Origin: an uncultured Opitutia bacterium
Lineage (GTDB): Bacteria > Verrucomicrobiota > Verrucomicrobiia > Opitutales > UBA953
Assembly (NCBI GenBank): GCA_903840355.1
Contig: CAIMFJ010000007.1
Location: 124,001 to 188,000 of the forward strand
DNA length: 64,000 nucleotides
Direction: 5' to 3'
Shown here: one piece after another, positions 36,549 through 44,646 of the stretch
How the letters are laid out: every line of letters begins with the position of its first letter
Position numbering within the stretch: the stretch's first letter is position 1
Position numbers and translations under genes: made by a program
The notes under the pieces: generated by a model
Told to the model about the DNA's origin: nothing
Database searches by the model: none
What the model saw: only the letters and a program-made list of their open reading frames with translations

Positions 36549-37426
36549 CGCTTCACCGCGGTTGGGTTGAGGAAGCCCGAAGTCTCCATCCATTCGGCAG
36601 CACGTTGCGTCCAGCTATCGACGGGGAACTTGGTTTGGTGTGTGCCAAAGCCATGGCCCCCGCGGGAGTAGATGTGTAACTCGGCGGGAAGGTTTTGGCG
36701 TTTATAGGCGAGGTAAAGCTCGGCCGCTTCGATGGGGTTAGTCTTATCATCGTGGGCTACCACGAAGAAAGCGGGTGGGGCGTCGGCTGGGACTTGAAAT
36801 CCTTCGCGCCAAGCGGTTTTGGCATCATTCATAAACCCACCTCCGTAGACAAAGATCGTGAAGTCAGGGCCGCGGGGCAGGTCGACTTCGGGCTTTTGAG
36901 CGTAGGTTCGTGGCGTCCGATCCCAAGAGGCGTGACCGACCAAGTTAGCACCGGCCGAGAAGCCAATGACGCCGACGCGATGGGGGTCGATTTTCCACTG
37001 TTCGGCTTGGTGACGTACTAAGCCCAGCGCACGTTGCAAATCTTGCACGGGATAGTTGAAAGGTTGGGATTCGTCCGCCGTGGGGGTTCGGTACCGCAAC
37101 AGGATTGCGGTCACGCCTAAACGGTTGAGCCAATCGCAGACCCCGGTACCTTCGTTAACGGTAGAGAGGAACCAATAGCCACCGCCGGGGCAGACAATCA
37201 CGGCGGCTCCGTTAGGTTTTTCCGCAGGGTAAATCGTGAGCGTTGGATTGGTAATATTAGATTCGTGGCCCAGTTTGCTGGGGCCCCCTTGGGCGATCCG
37301 CTTTTGCGTGGCTTCGGAAGTCGGCACGCGCGGTCCCATCTCGCCCTCGGTCCAAAGTGGTAACGTGGTTTCAGCCCAGACGCTGACGGCACTTATTAAT
37401 AGAATGCTAAAAGAAGAAGTTTTCAT
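36545..37426 (-). CDS. Exported alpha/beta-hydrolase (acetyl-xylan-esterase-like)
   Basis: A 293-aa protein with a signal peptide (Met-Lys-Thr-Ser-Ser-Phe ... Val-Trp-Ala-Glu). The hydrolase fold shows an oxyanion loop Cys-Pro-Gly-Gly-Gly-Tyr (79-84), the nucleophile Ser157 in Gly-Phe-Ser-Ala-Gly-Ala-Asn, an Asp in His-Asp-Asp-Lys-Thr, and the catalytic His in Gly-Gly-His-Gly-Phe-Gly. This pattern is common in carbohydrate esterases of planctomycetes and verrucomicrobia that deacetylate plant or algal polymers. The substrate is inferred. It stands alone; its stop codon shares TTAA with the adenylate-kinase-like gene. Confidence 0.85.
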   Translation of the reverse strand: MKTSSFSILLISAVSVWAETTLPLWTEGEMGPRVPTSEATQKRIAQGGPSKLGHESNITNPTLTIYPAEKPNGAAVIVCPGGGYWFLSTVNEGTGVCDWLNRLGVTAILLRYRTPTADESQPFNYPVQDLQRALGLVRHQAEQWKIDPHRVGVIGFSAGANLVGHASWDRTPRTYAQKPEVDLPRGPDFTIFVYGGGFMNDAKTAWREGFQVPADAPPAFFVVAHDDKTNPIEAAELYLAYKRQNLPAELHIYSRGGHGFGTHQTKFPVDSWTQRAAEWMETSGFLNPTAVKR

Positions 37427-37526
37427 AGGGTGGAAATGGTTATGACACGAAACCAGGCCAAGTCACGCGGGTTCAATTTGCGCGGGGTGCTAAATCGGGT
37501 AGAGTAGCTTATATTCATTTAATCTT

Positions 37527-38285
37527 ATGCGCTATTACCTCAAAAAAGACGATAATAACACTCCCACGGCCCTAATTCGCTACGATGGCGAGGAGATGAT
37601 TGAGCAGTATTGGGATCGTGCTGACAAAAAGTGGGAAAACACCGCGGCCATGACCAGCACCTGGATTCGCGGGGGTGACACCTTTGATCTTTGTACCCTC
37701 GAAGAAGCCAAAGCGTTTTGCTTAGATCCTTTTTTAATTGAAGAACGGCAGTTGCAAGCGCGCCGCGAGGCCGAGGCGTTAATCGCGCAAACCCTGGCGA
37801 CCGACCCGACTGCTCCCGCCGAGGCTAAGCAAGTACTGAACACTGCCTTGGAGTTAGCTTTTCAAGCACACCTGACGCAGTTCCGACGTGATAATCAAAC
37901 CCCCTATATTGTTCACCCGGTCGAGGTGGCCAAGCGGGTGCAAGGTTGGCAAGCGGTTGCCGTAGCCTTTTTGCATGATGTGATGGAAGATAATGCGGCT
38001 TACACGGAAGCGGTTTTAGCGCAGCAAGGGATTCCAACTCAAATCATCGCGGCCACTGCTGCTTTAACGCATCATCGTACGCCCGAGCAGGTAGAGCGTT
38101 TTGCGCAGTATCCTGAAGAAGGCCAACTCGAATACCTCGATTACGTTCGTCGCCAAGTACTCCCCAATCCTCTCGCCCGAGTGGTGAAGATCGCAGATAT
38201 TCAATGCAATCTGGCCGGCACGCCGACCAAGGAGCAAGTACAACGCTACGAGAAGGCACTACTCCTGTTGCAAGGCCAAGCTTAG
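37527..38285 (+). CDS. SpoT/MESH1-like HD-domain hydrolase
   Basis: A 252-aa protein. Residues about 105-250 form an HD domain with the RelA/SpoT hydrolase pattern: Ala-His115-x2-Gln-x-Arg, Pro-Tyr-Ile-Val-His130-Pro, Phe-Leu-His150-Asp151-Val-Met-Glu-Asp and Val-Lys-Ile-Ala-Asp-Ile-x2-Asn. This resembles small alarmone hydrolases (MESH1), which cleave (p)ppGpp or related nucleotides. No synthetase domain is present. The first 95 residues form an unrecognised domain with several Trp and Tyr. It is monocistronic and ends at a strong bidirectional terminator. Alarmone hydrolysis is inferred. Confidence 0.75.
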   Translation: MRYYLKKDDNNTPTALIRYDGEEMIEQYWDRADKKWENTAAMTSTWIRGGDTFDLCTLEEAKAFCLDPFLIEERQLQARREAEALIAQTLATDPTAPAEAKQVLNTALELAFQAHLTQFRRDNQTPYIVHPVEVAKRVQGWQAVAVAFLHDVMEDNAAYTEAVLAQQGIPTQIIAATAALTHHRTPEQVERFAQYPEEGQLEYLDYVRRQVLPNPLARVVKIADIQCNLAGTPTKEQVQRYEKALLLLQGQA

Positions 38286-38303
38286 TTGCAACAGACGTTA
38301 ATA

Positions 38304-38335
38304 AACAAGCCAGGATGAGCACATCCTGGCTTGTT
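38304..38335. terminator. Bidirectional hairpin terminator
   Basis: A perfect 14-bp inverted repeat, AACAAGCCAGGATG (38304-38317) and CATCCTGGCTTGTT (38322-38335), with a 4-base loop lies between two convergent genes. T-rich flanks on both strands are short. Confidence 0.8.
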
Positions 38336-38355
38336 GTTGGCAGTTGCCGCTGGCT

Positions 38356-39090
38356 TTAAGCGGTCGCTTTAACGTACAACTCGTTGGCCTTCTTCCAGTC
38401 GACAATCTTCCAGAAGGCATCGACGTAGTTGGGGCGCAAGTTTTGGTACTTCAAGTAGTAGGCGTGTTCCCAGACGTCGAGGGCGAGGATGGGGGTGCCG
38501 TTCACTTCAGCGATGCCCTTCATCAAGGGGCTGTCTTGGTTAGGGGTCGAGGTCACCGCGAGGGTCTTGTCGGCTTTGACGATTAACCAAGCCCAACCCG
38601 AGCCGAAGCGCGTGGTGGCAGCGGTTTTGAATTTAGCCTTCAAACCATTTTCACCTTCGAGTCCGCCAAAGGCTTGTTGAATTGCCGCAGCGAGGGCGCC
38701 CACGGGTTCACCCCCACCATTAGGCGAGAGGATGTTCCAGAAGAACGTGTGGTTGGCATGACCACCACCGTTGTTGCGGACTGCCATGCGGATGCTTTCG
38801 GGGACTTTGGACAAATCAGCAATGAGTTGGTTGATGTCCGTGCCGCCATTGAAGCCAGCCTCTTTGGCGAGGGCGGCGTTCAGGTTCGTCACGTAAGCAT
38901 TGTGGTGCTTGCCGTGGTGAATCTCCATCGTCAGTTGATCGATGTGAGGCTCGAGGGCTTCTTTAGCGTAAGGCAGGGGGGGGAGGGTGTAGCTCATGTT
39001 GGATTGGGAAGGAGAGGTTGCGGCGCCTAGTGAGGACGTCAGTGCGGCGGCGGCGAGAGAAGTGTTTTTAATGAATTGGCGTCGTTGCAT
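38356..39090 (-). CDS. Fe/Mn superoxide dismutase with twin-arginine signal
   Basis: A 244-aa enzyme from the ATG at 39090. The first 25 residues are a twin-arginine signal (Arg3-Arg4-Gln-Phe-Ile-Lys, then an Ala-rich stretch), so it is exported folded. Metal ligands are in Glu-Ile-His58-His, Gly-His-Ala-Asn-His and Asp-Val-Trp-Glu-His. Gly-Ser-Gly-Trp-Ala-Trp-Leu and the Gln in Asn-Gln-Asp-Ser-Pro-Leu are the manganese-type pattern. Usual cytoplasmic SODs are about 200 aa; the extra length is the signal. It follows tadA by 29 bases. Confidence 0.93.
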   Translation of the reverse strand: MQRRQFIKNTSLAAAALTSSLGAATSPSQSNMSYTLPPLPYAKEALEPHIDQLTMEIHHGKHHNAYVTNLNAALAKEAGFNGGTDINQLIADLSKVPESIRMAVRNNGGGHANHTFFWNILSPNGGGEPVGALAAAIQQAFGGLEGENGLKAKFKTAATTRFGSGWAWLIVKADKTLAVTSTPNQDSPLMKGIAEVNGTPILALDVWEHAYYLKYQNLRPNYVDAFWKIVDWKKANELYVKATA

Positions 39091-39119
39091 AGTATTAGTT
39101 TGGGAGAAATGGGGGAGGG

Positions 39120-39665
39120 TCAAGTCGCCGTGCCAGATTCACGCTGACGCTTCTGGGCAAAATAGGCTTGGATGATTTCGCGACAAGGGGCTTCCAATAC
39201 GCCGCCTTGAGCGGTCAATCGGTGGTTTAACTGAGGCAAACCATGAAGCGGGGTGGCACCTCCGAGGCACCCCATCTTGGGGTCGCCCCAGCCAAAGACC
39301 ACGCGCCCTAGGCGGCTCATAATCGAGGCCCCCGAGCACATTGGGCAGGGTTCTTTGGTGACGTAGAGGGTGCAGTCGTTCAGACGCCAATCGCCGATTT
39401 TTTTAGCGGCCTGAGTGATGGCTAGCATTTCGGCGTGGGCGGTGGGGTCGTTGGCCCGCTCCACTTCATTGTGGGCTGCGGCGATGGCTTCGCCCCCACG
39501 GATGATAATCGCCCCGATGGGCACTTCATCGACCCGCCAGGCGTCCACGGCTAGGTTAAAGGCCAAGGACATGAAGAAGTTGTCATCGCGGACTAACTGC
39601 GACGGACGCAGCTTCTCAAAAGGGCAGGTAAGGCCGGCTCGTTGGCTGGGATAGTCGCTGTTCAC
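39120..39665 (-). CDS. tadA: tRNA-specific adenosine deaminase
   Basis: A zinc deaminase converting A34 to inosine in tRNA-Arg. The zinc and catalytic residues are in His-Ala-Glu and Pro-Cys-Pro-Met-Cys. The family core starts around residue 32 (Met-Ser-Leu-Ala-Phe-Asn-Leu-Ala), so the ATG at 39572 would give a standard 150-aa enzyme. The listed GTG start gives 181 aa with an extra N-terminal arm; the true start is undecided. It lies upstream of the SOD gene with a 29-base gap. Confidence 0.9.
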   Translation of the reverse strand: MNSDYPSQRAGLTCPFEKLRPSQLVRDDNFFMSLAFNLAVDAWRVDEVPIGAIIIRGGEAIAAAHNEVERANDPTAHAEMLAITQAAKKIGDWRLNDCTLYVTKEPCPMCSGASIMSRLGRVVFGWGDPKMGCLGGATPLHGLPQLNHRLTAQGGVLEAPCREIIQAYFAQKRQRESGTAT

Positions 39666-39763
39666 TTAGGAGGAATTACCCGCCTTTATTTCTTAGGCAA
39701 TAACGTAGGGTTAGGTGATTGACTCTAATTTTTAATAGTTATGGAATGCCGACCTACTCTTGC

Positions 39764-40024
39764 ATGGCTGAAGAACCCGTTATCGAACTCGAAGGCAAAA
39801 TCCTCCAAGTCCTTCCCGGAACGATGTTCCGCATTGAATTACCTAATAAGCACGTTGTTTTAGGCCGGATTTCGGGTCGTCTCCGCAAAAACTTTATCCG
39901 TATCAACCCTGGCGACCGCGTCCGTGTTGAAATGAGCCCCTCGGACTTGAGCCAAGCTCGGATCGTATTTCGACTCCGGGATGCCCCTCGTTCGATGCCG
40001 CCTCCCGGCGCTGGTCGCGGTTAA
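39764..40024 (+). CDS. infA: Translation initiation factor IF-1
   Basis: An 86-aa OB-fold protein starting at ATG 39764 ([11 protein letters not shown]). IF-1 hallmarks: [10 protein letters not shown], [13 protein letters not shown] and Gly-Asp-Arg-Val-Arg-Val-Glu. It blocks the ribosomal A site during initiation. It has about 14 extra C-terminal residues, Pro/Gly/Arg-rich, beyond the usual 72. In-frame alternatives at 39746 and 39719 are possible but make atypical N termini. No SD precedes the start. Confidence 0.93.
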   Translation: MAEEPVIELEGKILQVLPGTMFRIELPNKHVVLGRISGRLRKNFIRINPGDRVRVEMSPSDLSQARIVFRLRDAPRSMPPPGAGRG

Positions 40025-40085
40025 GCCTCGGTTTAGGGTAGGGGTTTAATTTTTACTTGCTAGGGCTGGCGGTTAATCTATTAAA

Positions 40086-40096
40086 GATTACTAAAT
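40086..40096 (+). promoter_or_regulatory. Possible shared control motif upstream of cysK
   Basis: GATTACTAAAT starts 29 bases before the cysK ATG. GATTACTTAAA, 10 of 11 bases identical, starts 30 bases before the cobA ATG at 59555-59565. Both are sulfur-assimilation genes. The sequence is AT-rich and could equally be part of a promoter. Confidence 0.25.
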
Positions 40097-40114
40097 TACT
40101 AAACATTAAACACC

Positions 40115-41092
40115 ATGGCTATCTACAAAAGCATTCTAGACACGGTTGGTCGCACTCCACTCGTTCGCTTGAACAAAGTGACCGAAGGTTCTCGTGCTGA
40201 AGTTTTGGTGAAGCTCGAATTTTTCAACCCGCTCTCGAGCGTGAAAGATCGTATCGGTCGCGCGATGGTTGAAGCCGCTGAACGCGATGGTCGCCTGAAG
40301 CCAGGTGGCACGATTGTTGAGCCCACGTCGGGCAACACGGGCATCGCCTTAGCCTTTGTGGCCGCAGCTCGTGGCTACCGTTGCATTTTGACGATGCCTG
40401 AGACGATGTCGATTGAGCGCCGCGTGTTGCTCCGTCTCTTGGGTGCCGAAATCGTTTTAACCCCTGGTGCCAAGGGCATGCGTGGTGCGATTGAACGTGC
40501 GACGCAAATTCGCGACGAACAAGGAGCGAATGCTTTCATGCCGATGCAGTTTGATAATCCGGCTAATCCAGAAGTGCATCGTCGCACGACTGCTGAAGAA
40601 ATTTGGGCCGACACCGAAGGTAACGTTGACGCGATTGTTTCCGGCGTAGGTACGGGTGGTACGATCACGGGCGTGGCTTCGGTCATCAAGAGCCGCAACG
40701 CTAAGTTCCGCGCCATTGCCGTGGAGCCTACGGCTTCCCCTGTGATCACCCAAACCATGGCCGGTCAGCCCGTGCAACCTGGTCCTCACAAGATCCAAGG
40801 CATCGGTGCTGGTTTCGTGCCCAAGAATTGCGATGTGTCGTTGATTGATGAAGTGGTGCAAGTGACGAACGAAGACGCTTTTGCTACGGCCCAAGATGTT
40901 TCGGTACGCGAAGGTTTGGCAGTCGGGATTTCTTCCGGCGCCAACATCTGGGCGGCCTTACAATTGGCCAAGCGTCCGGAGTACGCAGGTAAGCGCATCG
41001 TGACGATCGCTTGCAGCCCAAGCGAACGCTACCTCTCGACGGCCTTGGCTGAAAAGGTGCGTGCGGAAGTGACGGCTTTGACCGCTTCCTAA
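40115..41092 (+). CDS. cysK: Cysteine synthase A (O-acetylserine sulfhydrylase)
   Basis: A 325-aa pyridoxal-phosphate enzyme joining sulfide to O-acetylserine. The cofactor lysine is Lys44 in Ser-Ser-Val-Lys-Asp-Arg. The substrate loop Thr-Ser-Gly-Asn-Thr-Gly-Ile and the phosphate-binding Gly-Thr-Gly-Gly-Thr are intact. Length is normal. It uses the sulfide made by the CysI enzyme encoded 17 kb away. It is monocistronic, with a 90-base upstream gap that is AT-rich near the start, and an intrinsic terminator after it. CysM-type activity cannot be excluded. Confidence 0.96.
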   Translation: MAIYKSILDTVGRTPLVRLNKVTEGSRAEVLVKLEFFNPLSSVKDRIGRAMVEAAERDGRLKPGGTIVEPTSGNTGIALAFVAAARGYRCILTMPETMSIERRVLLRLLGAEIVLTPGAKGMRGAIERATQIRDEQGANAFMPMQFDNPANPEVHRRTTAEEIWADTEGNVDAIVSGVGTGGTITGVASVIKSRNAKFRAIAVEPTASPVITQTMAGQPVQPGPHKIQGIGAGFVPKNCDVSLIDEVVQVTNEDAFATAQDVSVREGLAVGISSGANIWAALQLAKRPEYAGKRIVTIACSPSERYLSTALAEKVRAEVTALTAS

Positions 41093-41115
41093 GATTGCCC
41101 TCCAGTGGCGAAACG

Positions 41116-41141
41116 GGCGCTCTGCAAGGAGCGCCTTTTTT
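41116..41141 (+). terminator. Intrinsic terminator of cysK
   Basis: GGCGCTC (41116-41122), loop TGCAAG, GAGCGCC (41129-41135), then six T (41136-41141). Confidence 0.9.
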
Positions 41142-41201
41142 GTGCCTGTGATTCAAGCACTTAGGCTGCGGTGCAATTCGCTTGAAAGGGCGGGCAAGTA
41201 G

Positions 41202-41215
41202 TGAACACTTGTTCA
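41202..41215 (+). promoter_or_regulatory. LexA-like palindrome upstream of umuC
   Basis: TGAACACTTGTTCA: six-base arms TGAACA/TGTTCA with a 2-base centre, 46 bases before the umuC ATG. It fits GAAC-N4-GTTC, the core of the Gram-positive-type SOS box. The motif I recall for Verrucomicrobia, TGTTC-N4-GAACA, uses the same half-sites in the opposite order. Placement before a DNA-damage polymerase supports SOS control. Confidence 0.55.
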
Positions 41216-41261
41216 TATTACTCCCAATTCCTCTTGCTGCCTTTAACGACTTCCTGTGCCG

Positions 41262-42554
41262 ATGCTGCGCGCCCTTGCTGATTGTAATAATTTTTACGCG
41301 TCGTGTGAACGGGCCTTGAACCCTGCTTTACGTGGGGTGCCCATTGTTGTCCTGTCCAACAACGATGGCTGCGTCATCGCTCGTTCTGCTGAATCGAAGG
41401 CTTTGGGGATTCCCATGGGGGCGCCGTATTTTCAAGTACGCCGGGTTTGCGAAGCACACGGTGTAAAAGTTTTTTCGTCGAACTTCGCGGCCTACGGAGA
41501 TTTCTCCGCTCGCGTCATGGCGGTCCTGCAAGAGCAAGCTCGCGACTTGGAAGTGTATTCGGTCGACGAGGCGTTCTTGGGTTTTCCGGATATGCCCGAA
41601 GCCGATGCGGCCCTTTTAGGCCAACGGATTAAAGCTGCGGTGTGGGAGCAGACGGGCATCCCGATTTCTTTGGGCATGGGGCCGACGAAGGTTTGGTGCA
41701 AATTAGCGAATGAGTATGCTAAAAATCATCCCCACACGGGCGGAGTGTTTGTGGTGCCGTATGCAGAAGCCGCTCGTCTAGAATTTTTAAAACACGTCGC
41801 GGTCGAAGATTTATGGGGCGTGGGGGAGGGCTTAGGGGCTCGGTTGCGATCGCATGGAATGGTCCTGGCAAGTGATTTAGCGACGGCGGATCCCAGCTAT
41901 GTTCGAAAATTTGCCGGGGTGGTCGGCGAGCGTCTGGCCTTAGAGATTCGGGGGATTTCGTGTTACGAAGTGGATGAGAAACCTGTGACACGTCAGTCGA
42001 TTCTCGTGTCGCGTTCGTTTGGGCGTCCGGTGCAGGATTTGACGGATTTAACGGAAGCGATTGCCACACATGCGATGCGGGCGGCCGAAAAATTGCGCGA
42101 AGATCATTTAATGGCGAAAGCGATTGTGGTGATGTTGCGCACCAATCGTCATCGACAAGATCAGGCTCAATATCGCGCGGATGAAGTGGAAGTCTTGGAA
42201 ACTTATACCGATGATGCGCGGTTGCTATGTGCCGCCGCCACGCGGGCGTTAGAGCGGATTTATCGTCCCGGTTTTATTTATAAAAAAGCGGGCGTGTACT
42301 TGTCGGACATTCAAACCGCCCACACGGTACAACCCATTTTGCCGGGGCTAGGGACGACGCCAGAAGGTACTCGTCCTGGGCTGATGAAGGTGGTGGATCG
42401 GCTGAATGAGATGTTAGGTCCAGATACAATTCGCTTGGCTAGTACGGGCTTTGAACGTTCCTGGAAAGGGCAGTCAGCGCAACCCTCGAAGGCCACGTTG
42501 CCTTGGGCGAAACCAGCCGCTGGTCCGAAGTCGCGGCTACGTTTTCACGAATGA
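41262..42554 (+). CDS. umuC: Y-family DNA polymerase, UmuC type
   Basis: A 430-aa translesion polymerase from ATG 41262; an in-frame GTG lies six bases before. The catalytic motif Asp-Cys-Asn-Asn-Phe-Tyr-Ala-Ser-Cys-Glu is at the N terminus, with Ser-Asn-Asn-Asp-Gly-Cys-Val-Ile-Ala-Arg-Ser, Tyr-Ser-Val-Asp-Glu-Ala-Phe-Leu (catalytic Asp-Glu) and the helix-hairpin-helix region Asp-Leu-Trp-Gly-Val-Gly. The C-terminal half matches UmuC rather than DinB, with Ser-Phe-Gly-Arg-Pro and Tyr-Lys-Lys-Ala-Gly-Val. No umuD lies beside it; in E. coli UmuD' is needed for activity. A LexA-like palindrome sits upstream. Confidence 0.93.
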   Translation: MLRALADCNNFYASCERALNPALRGVPIVVLSNNDGCVIARSAESKALGIPMGAPYFQVRRVCEAHGVKVFSSNFAAYGDFSARVMAVLQEQARDLEVYSVDEAFLGFPDMPEADAALLGQRIKAAVWEQTGIPISLGMGPTKVWCKLANEYAKNHPHTGGVFVVPYAEAARLEFLKHVAVEDLWGVGEGLGARLRSHGMVLASDLATADPSYVRKFAGVVGERLALEIRGISCYEVDEKPVTRQSILVSRSFGRPVQDLTDLTEAIATHAMRAAEKLREDHLMAKAIVVMLRTNRHRQDQAQYRADEVEVLETYTDDARLLCAAATRALERIYRPGFIYKKAGVYLSDIQTAHTVQPILPGLGTTPEGTRPGLMKVVDRLNEMLGPDTIRLASTGFERSWKGQSAQPSKATLPWAKPAAGPKSRLRFHE

Positions 42555-42604
42555 ATCTGCAGTTGCAGTTTTAGGGAATTTCCTTCCCGCTTAGACTTTC
42601 CGCA

Positions 42605-43498
42605 GTGAATCCAACCCTCGCGACCTGCCTCCCTTTAGCTTCGGCCTTCGGCTATGCCGTGGCTGCCTTGATTTTAAAGCGAGCCACGGAGGGTGGGGCG
42701 GGACCGTGGCGCATTGGCTTTGTGGTGAACCTGGTCATGGCCCTGCTCTTTCAGTGCTTTTGGTTTTTCAGCCCTGGCGGCCGACCGATTGAACTGCTTG
42801 ATGTCGGTTACGCCTGTTTGGTTGGAGCGATTTTCTTCACGGGACAATTTTTCACGTTCTTGGCTTTGAGTAAGGGGGATGTTTCCGTGACGACTCCAGT
42901 GCTCGGAGCCAAGGTGCTGTTCGTCGCCTTCTTTGCCGCCCTCATCTTGCACCAACCCTTGGATTCATCGTTATGGATTGCGACCATCATGACCTGTGTC
43001 GCTATGGCGTTGTTGGGCGGGGAATGGCGGACGGATCGTGAGCGGGTCTTGCCGAGTTTGGTCTACGGTGGCTTGAGTGCCCTGTCGTTTGCGACTTCGG
43101 ATATTTTACTTAAGAACTGGGTTGGCGGGATTGGGATGACGCGGTTCGCCCCGATTACTTTCGGTTCGATGGCCGTGTATTCGCTCTTACTCCGCGGCCG
43201 CTTCAGTGCGCCCTTGTCTGCCCTGGGGACGCGTACCTTGGCGTGGGCCATGGCCGGCGGGGCACTGCTCTGGTTGCAGTGTGCGGGCATGGTCTTGGCC
43301 ATTTCCCTGGCGAATGAAGTCACGCGTACCAACATCCTTTATAACACGCGGGGTATTTGGAGCGTTTTGCTGGTCTGGGCGATTGGTCCCTGGTTTGGGA
43401 ATCAAGAACGCACCGTCGGTCGGAAAATCATGTTCCTGCGTTTATTAGGAGCCATTCTCTTGCTCGCCGCGGTGTTTTTAGCCCCCTCGCGGAACTAG
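42605..43498 (+). CDS. EamA/DMT-family transporter
   Basis: A 297-aa inner-membrane protein with about ten hydrophobic helices in two repeats, the drug/metabolite transporter layout. Start GTG at 42605 gives a first helix beginning at about residue 8; no ATG is better placed. Features are a conserved Lys-Gly-Asp-Val-Ser near the end of repeat one and a final helix followed by a very short tail. Substrates of the family are diverse (amino acids, nucleotides, metabolites) and cannot be predicted. It is 50 bases after umuC. Confidence 0.85.
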   Translation: MNPTLATCLPLASAFGYAVAALILKRATEGGAGPWRIGFVVNLVMALLFQCFWFFSPGGRPIELLDVGYACLVGAIFFTGQFFTFLALSKGDVSVTTPVLGAKVLFVAFFAALILHQPLDSSLWIATIMTCVAMALLGGEWRTDRERVLPSLVYGGLSALSFATSDILLKNWVGGIGMTRFAPITFGSMAVYSLLLRGRFSAPLSALGTRTLAWAMAGGALLWLQCAGMVLAISLANEVTRTNILYNTRGIWSVLLVWAIGPWFGNQERTVGRKIMFLRLLGAILLLAAVFLAPSRN

Positions 43499-43521
43499 TC
43501 TTGAAGCGCGGAGCGGACTTT

Positions 43522-43539
43522 GTAGTAAGTTTTTACTAC
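43522..43539 (+). promoter_or_regulatory. Palindrome abutting the Gfo/Idh start codon
   Basis: GTAGTAA (43522-43528), spacer GTTT, TTACTAC (43533-43539): a perfect 7-bp inverted repeat ending four bases before the ATG at 43544. It occupies the ribosome-binding region. There is no T-run, so a terminator is unlikely; an operator or mRNA structure fits better. Confidence 0.45.
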
Positions 43540-43543
43540 TCCG

Positions 43544-44644
43544 ATGAACCCCACTCCCACGCGTCGTGATTTCTTAGGAACGATGGGCGGTATGACCTTA
43601 GGTCTCGCCTGTGCTTCGGTCTTACGAGCCGAGGAGCCTCCGCCCCGCAAATTAGGTTTAGCCCTGTGTGGCTTAGGCCGTTATGCCCTGAATGAATTAG
43701 CGCCCGCTCTATTAGAAACGAAGCACGTTCGTTTGGTGGGGGCCGTCACTGGCACCGCCGCGAAAGGCCAGGCCTTGGCGAAGCAGCACGGCTTTAGCGA
43801 AAAATCTGTGTACAGTTACGCGGATATGGGTCGATTGGCCGACAATCCTGAAATCGACCTCGTGTATGTGGTGTCGCCTCCTGGTATTCATGCGCAAAAC
43901 ACCATCGCCGCTTTTGCTGCTGGGAAGCATGTGATCTGTGAAAAGCCCATGGCGAATACCGTGGCCGAGTGCGATGCCATGATTGCCGCAGCTCAAAAAG
44001 CCCAGCGCCAATTAGCGATTGGTTATCGTTTGCACTTTGACCCTTACACCCAGGAACTCATTCGCATGGCACAAGCGGGCGAATTAGGAACGGTGAAGAA
44101 ACTCCGCGGTGACAACGGCTTTAAATTGAAGAGCAAAGTTTGGCGCATTGATAAGAAAATCGGCGGCGGTGGTCCCTTGATGGACATGGGCATTTACCCC
44201 GTGCATGAAGCATGCTTGGCGATGCAGGCCAATCCGATCGCCGTGGTGGCGAAGGAACATCCTAAGACTCGTCCCGAATTCTTTACCGAAGTGGAAGAAG
44301 GCTTGGATATTCAACTCGAGTTCCCCGGCGGTTTAGTGGCGGAGATTTGGACGAGCTACAATGAAGGCCGAGCCCATTTCCGCGTCGACGGCGATAAGGG
44401 CTGGTTTGAGGGTGGTCCGATCTTCACTTACCGTGGGTTGAAAGCGGCGACGTCGGCCAAAGGAGCCTTGAGCTTCCCGCCGCTACGTCAGCAGCAACGC
44501 CATATGGATGCCGTGGCGGCAGCCTTAATCGCCGGACAGCCCGTGCCAACGCCTGGCACCTTGGGGCGACGCGACATGGTCATTATTGAAGGGATTTATA
44601 AGTCAGCCAGCACCGGCCAACGCGTCGAACTGAAGTATACCTAA
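43544..44644 (+). CDS. Gfo/Idh/MocA-family oxidoreductase, Tat-exported
   Basis: A 366-aa protein with a twin-arginine signal (Arg7-Arg8-Asp-Phe-Leu-Gly, then Gly/Ala-rich to about residue 29), so it works in the periplasm with bound NAD(P), as glucose-fructose oxidoreductase does. After the signal come the Rossmann motif Cys-Gly-Leu-Gly-Arg-Tyr-Ala and Cys-Glu-Lys-Pro (about 130-133). The C-terminal domain has Asp-Met-Gly-Ile-Tyr-Pro-Val-His-Glu, close to glucose-fructose oxidoreductase. Substrates are probably sugars, inferred. It ends two bases from the convergent azoreductase. Confidence 0.9.
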   Translation: MNPTPTRRDFLGTMGGMTLGLACASVLRAEEPPPRKLGLALCGLGRYALNELAPALLETKHVRLVGAVTGTAAKGQALAKQHGFSEKSVYSYADMGRLADNPEIDLVYVVSPPGIHAQNTIAAFAAGKHVICEKPMANTVAECDAMIAAAQKAQRQLAIGYRLHFDPYTQELIRMAQAGELGTVKKLRGDNGFKLKSKVWRIDKKIGGGGPLMDMGIYPVHEACLAMQANPIAVVAKEHPKTRPEFFTEVEEGLDIQLEFPGGLVAEIWTSYNEGRAHFRVDGDKGWFEGGPIFTYRGLKAATSAKGALSFPPLRQQQRHMDAVAAALIAGQPVPTPGTLGRRDMVIIEGIYKSASTGQRVELKYT

Positions 44645-44646
44645 CC

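Noticed and set aside
41182-41221. A sigma-70 promoter formed by TTGAAA and TATTAC before umuC
   Set aside because: The boxes are 28 bases apart, too far for a standard promoter.
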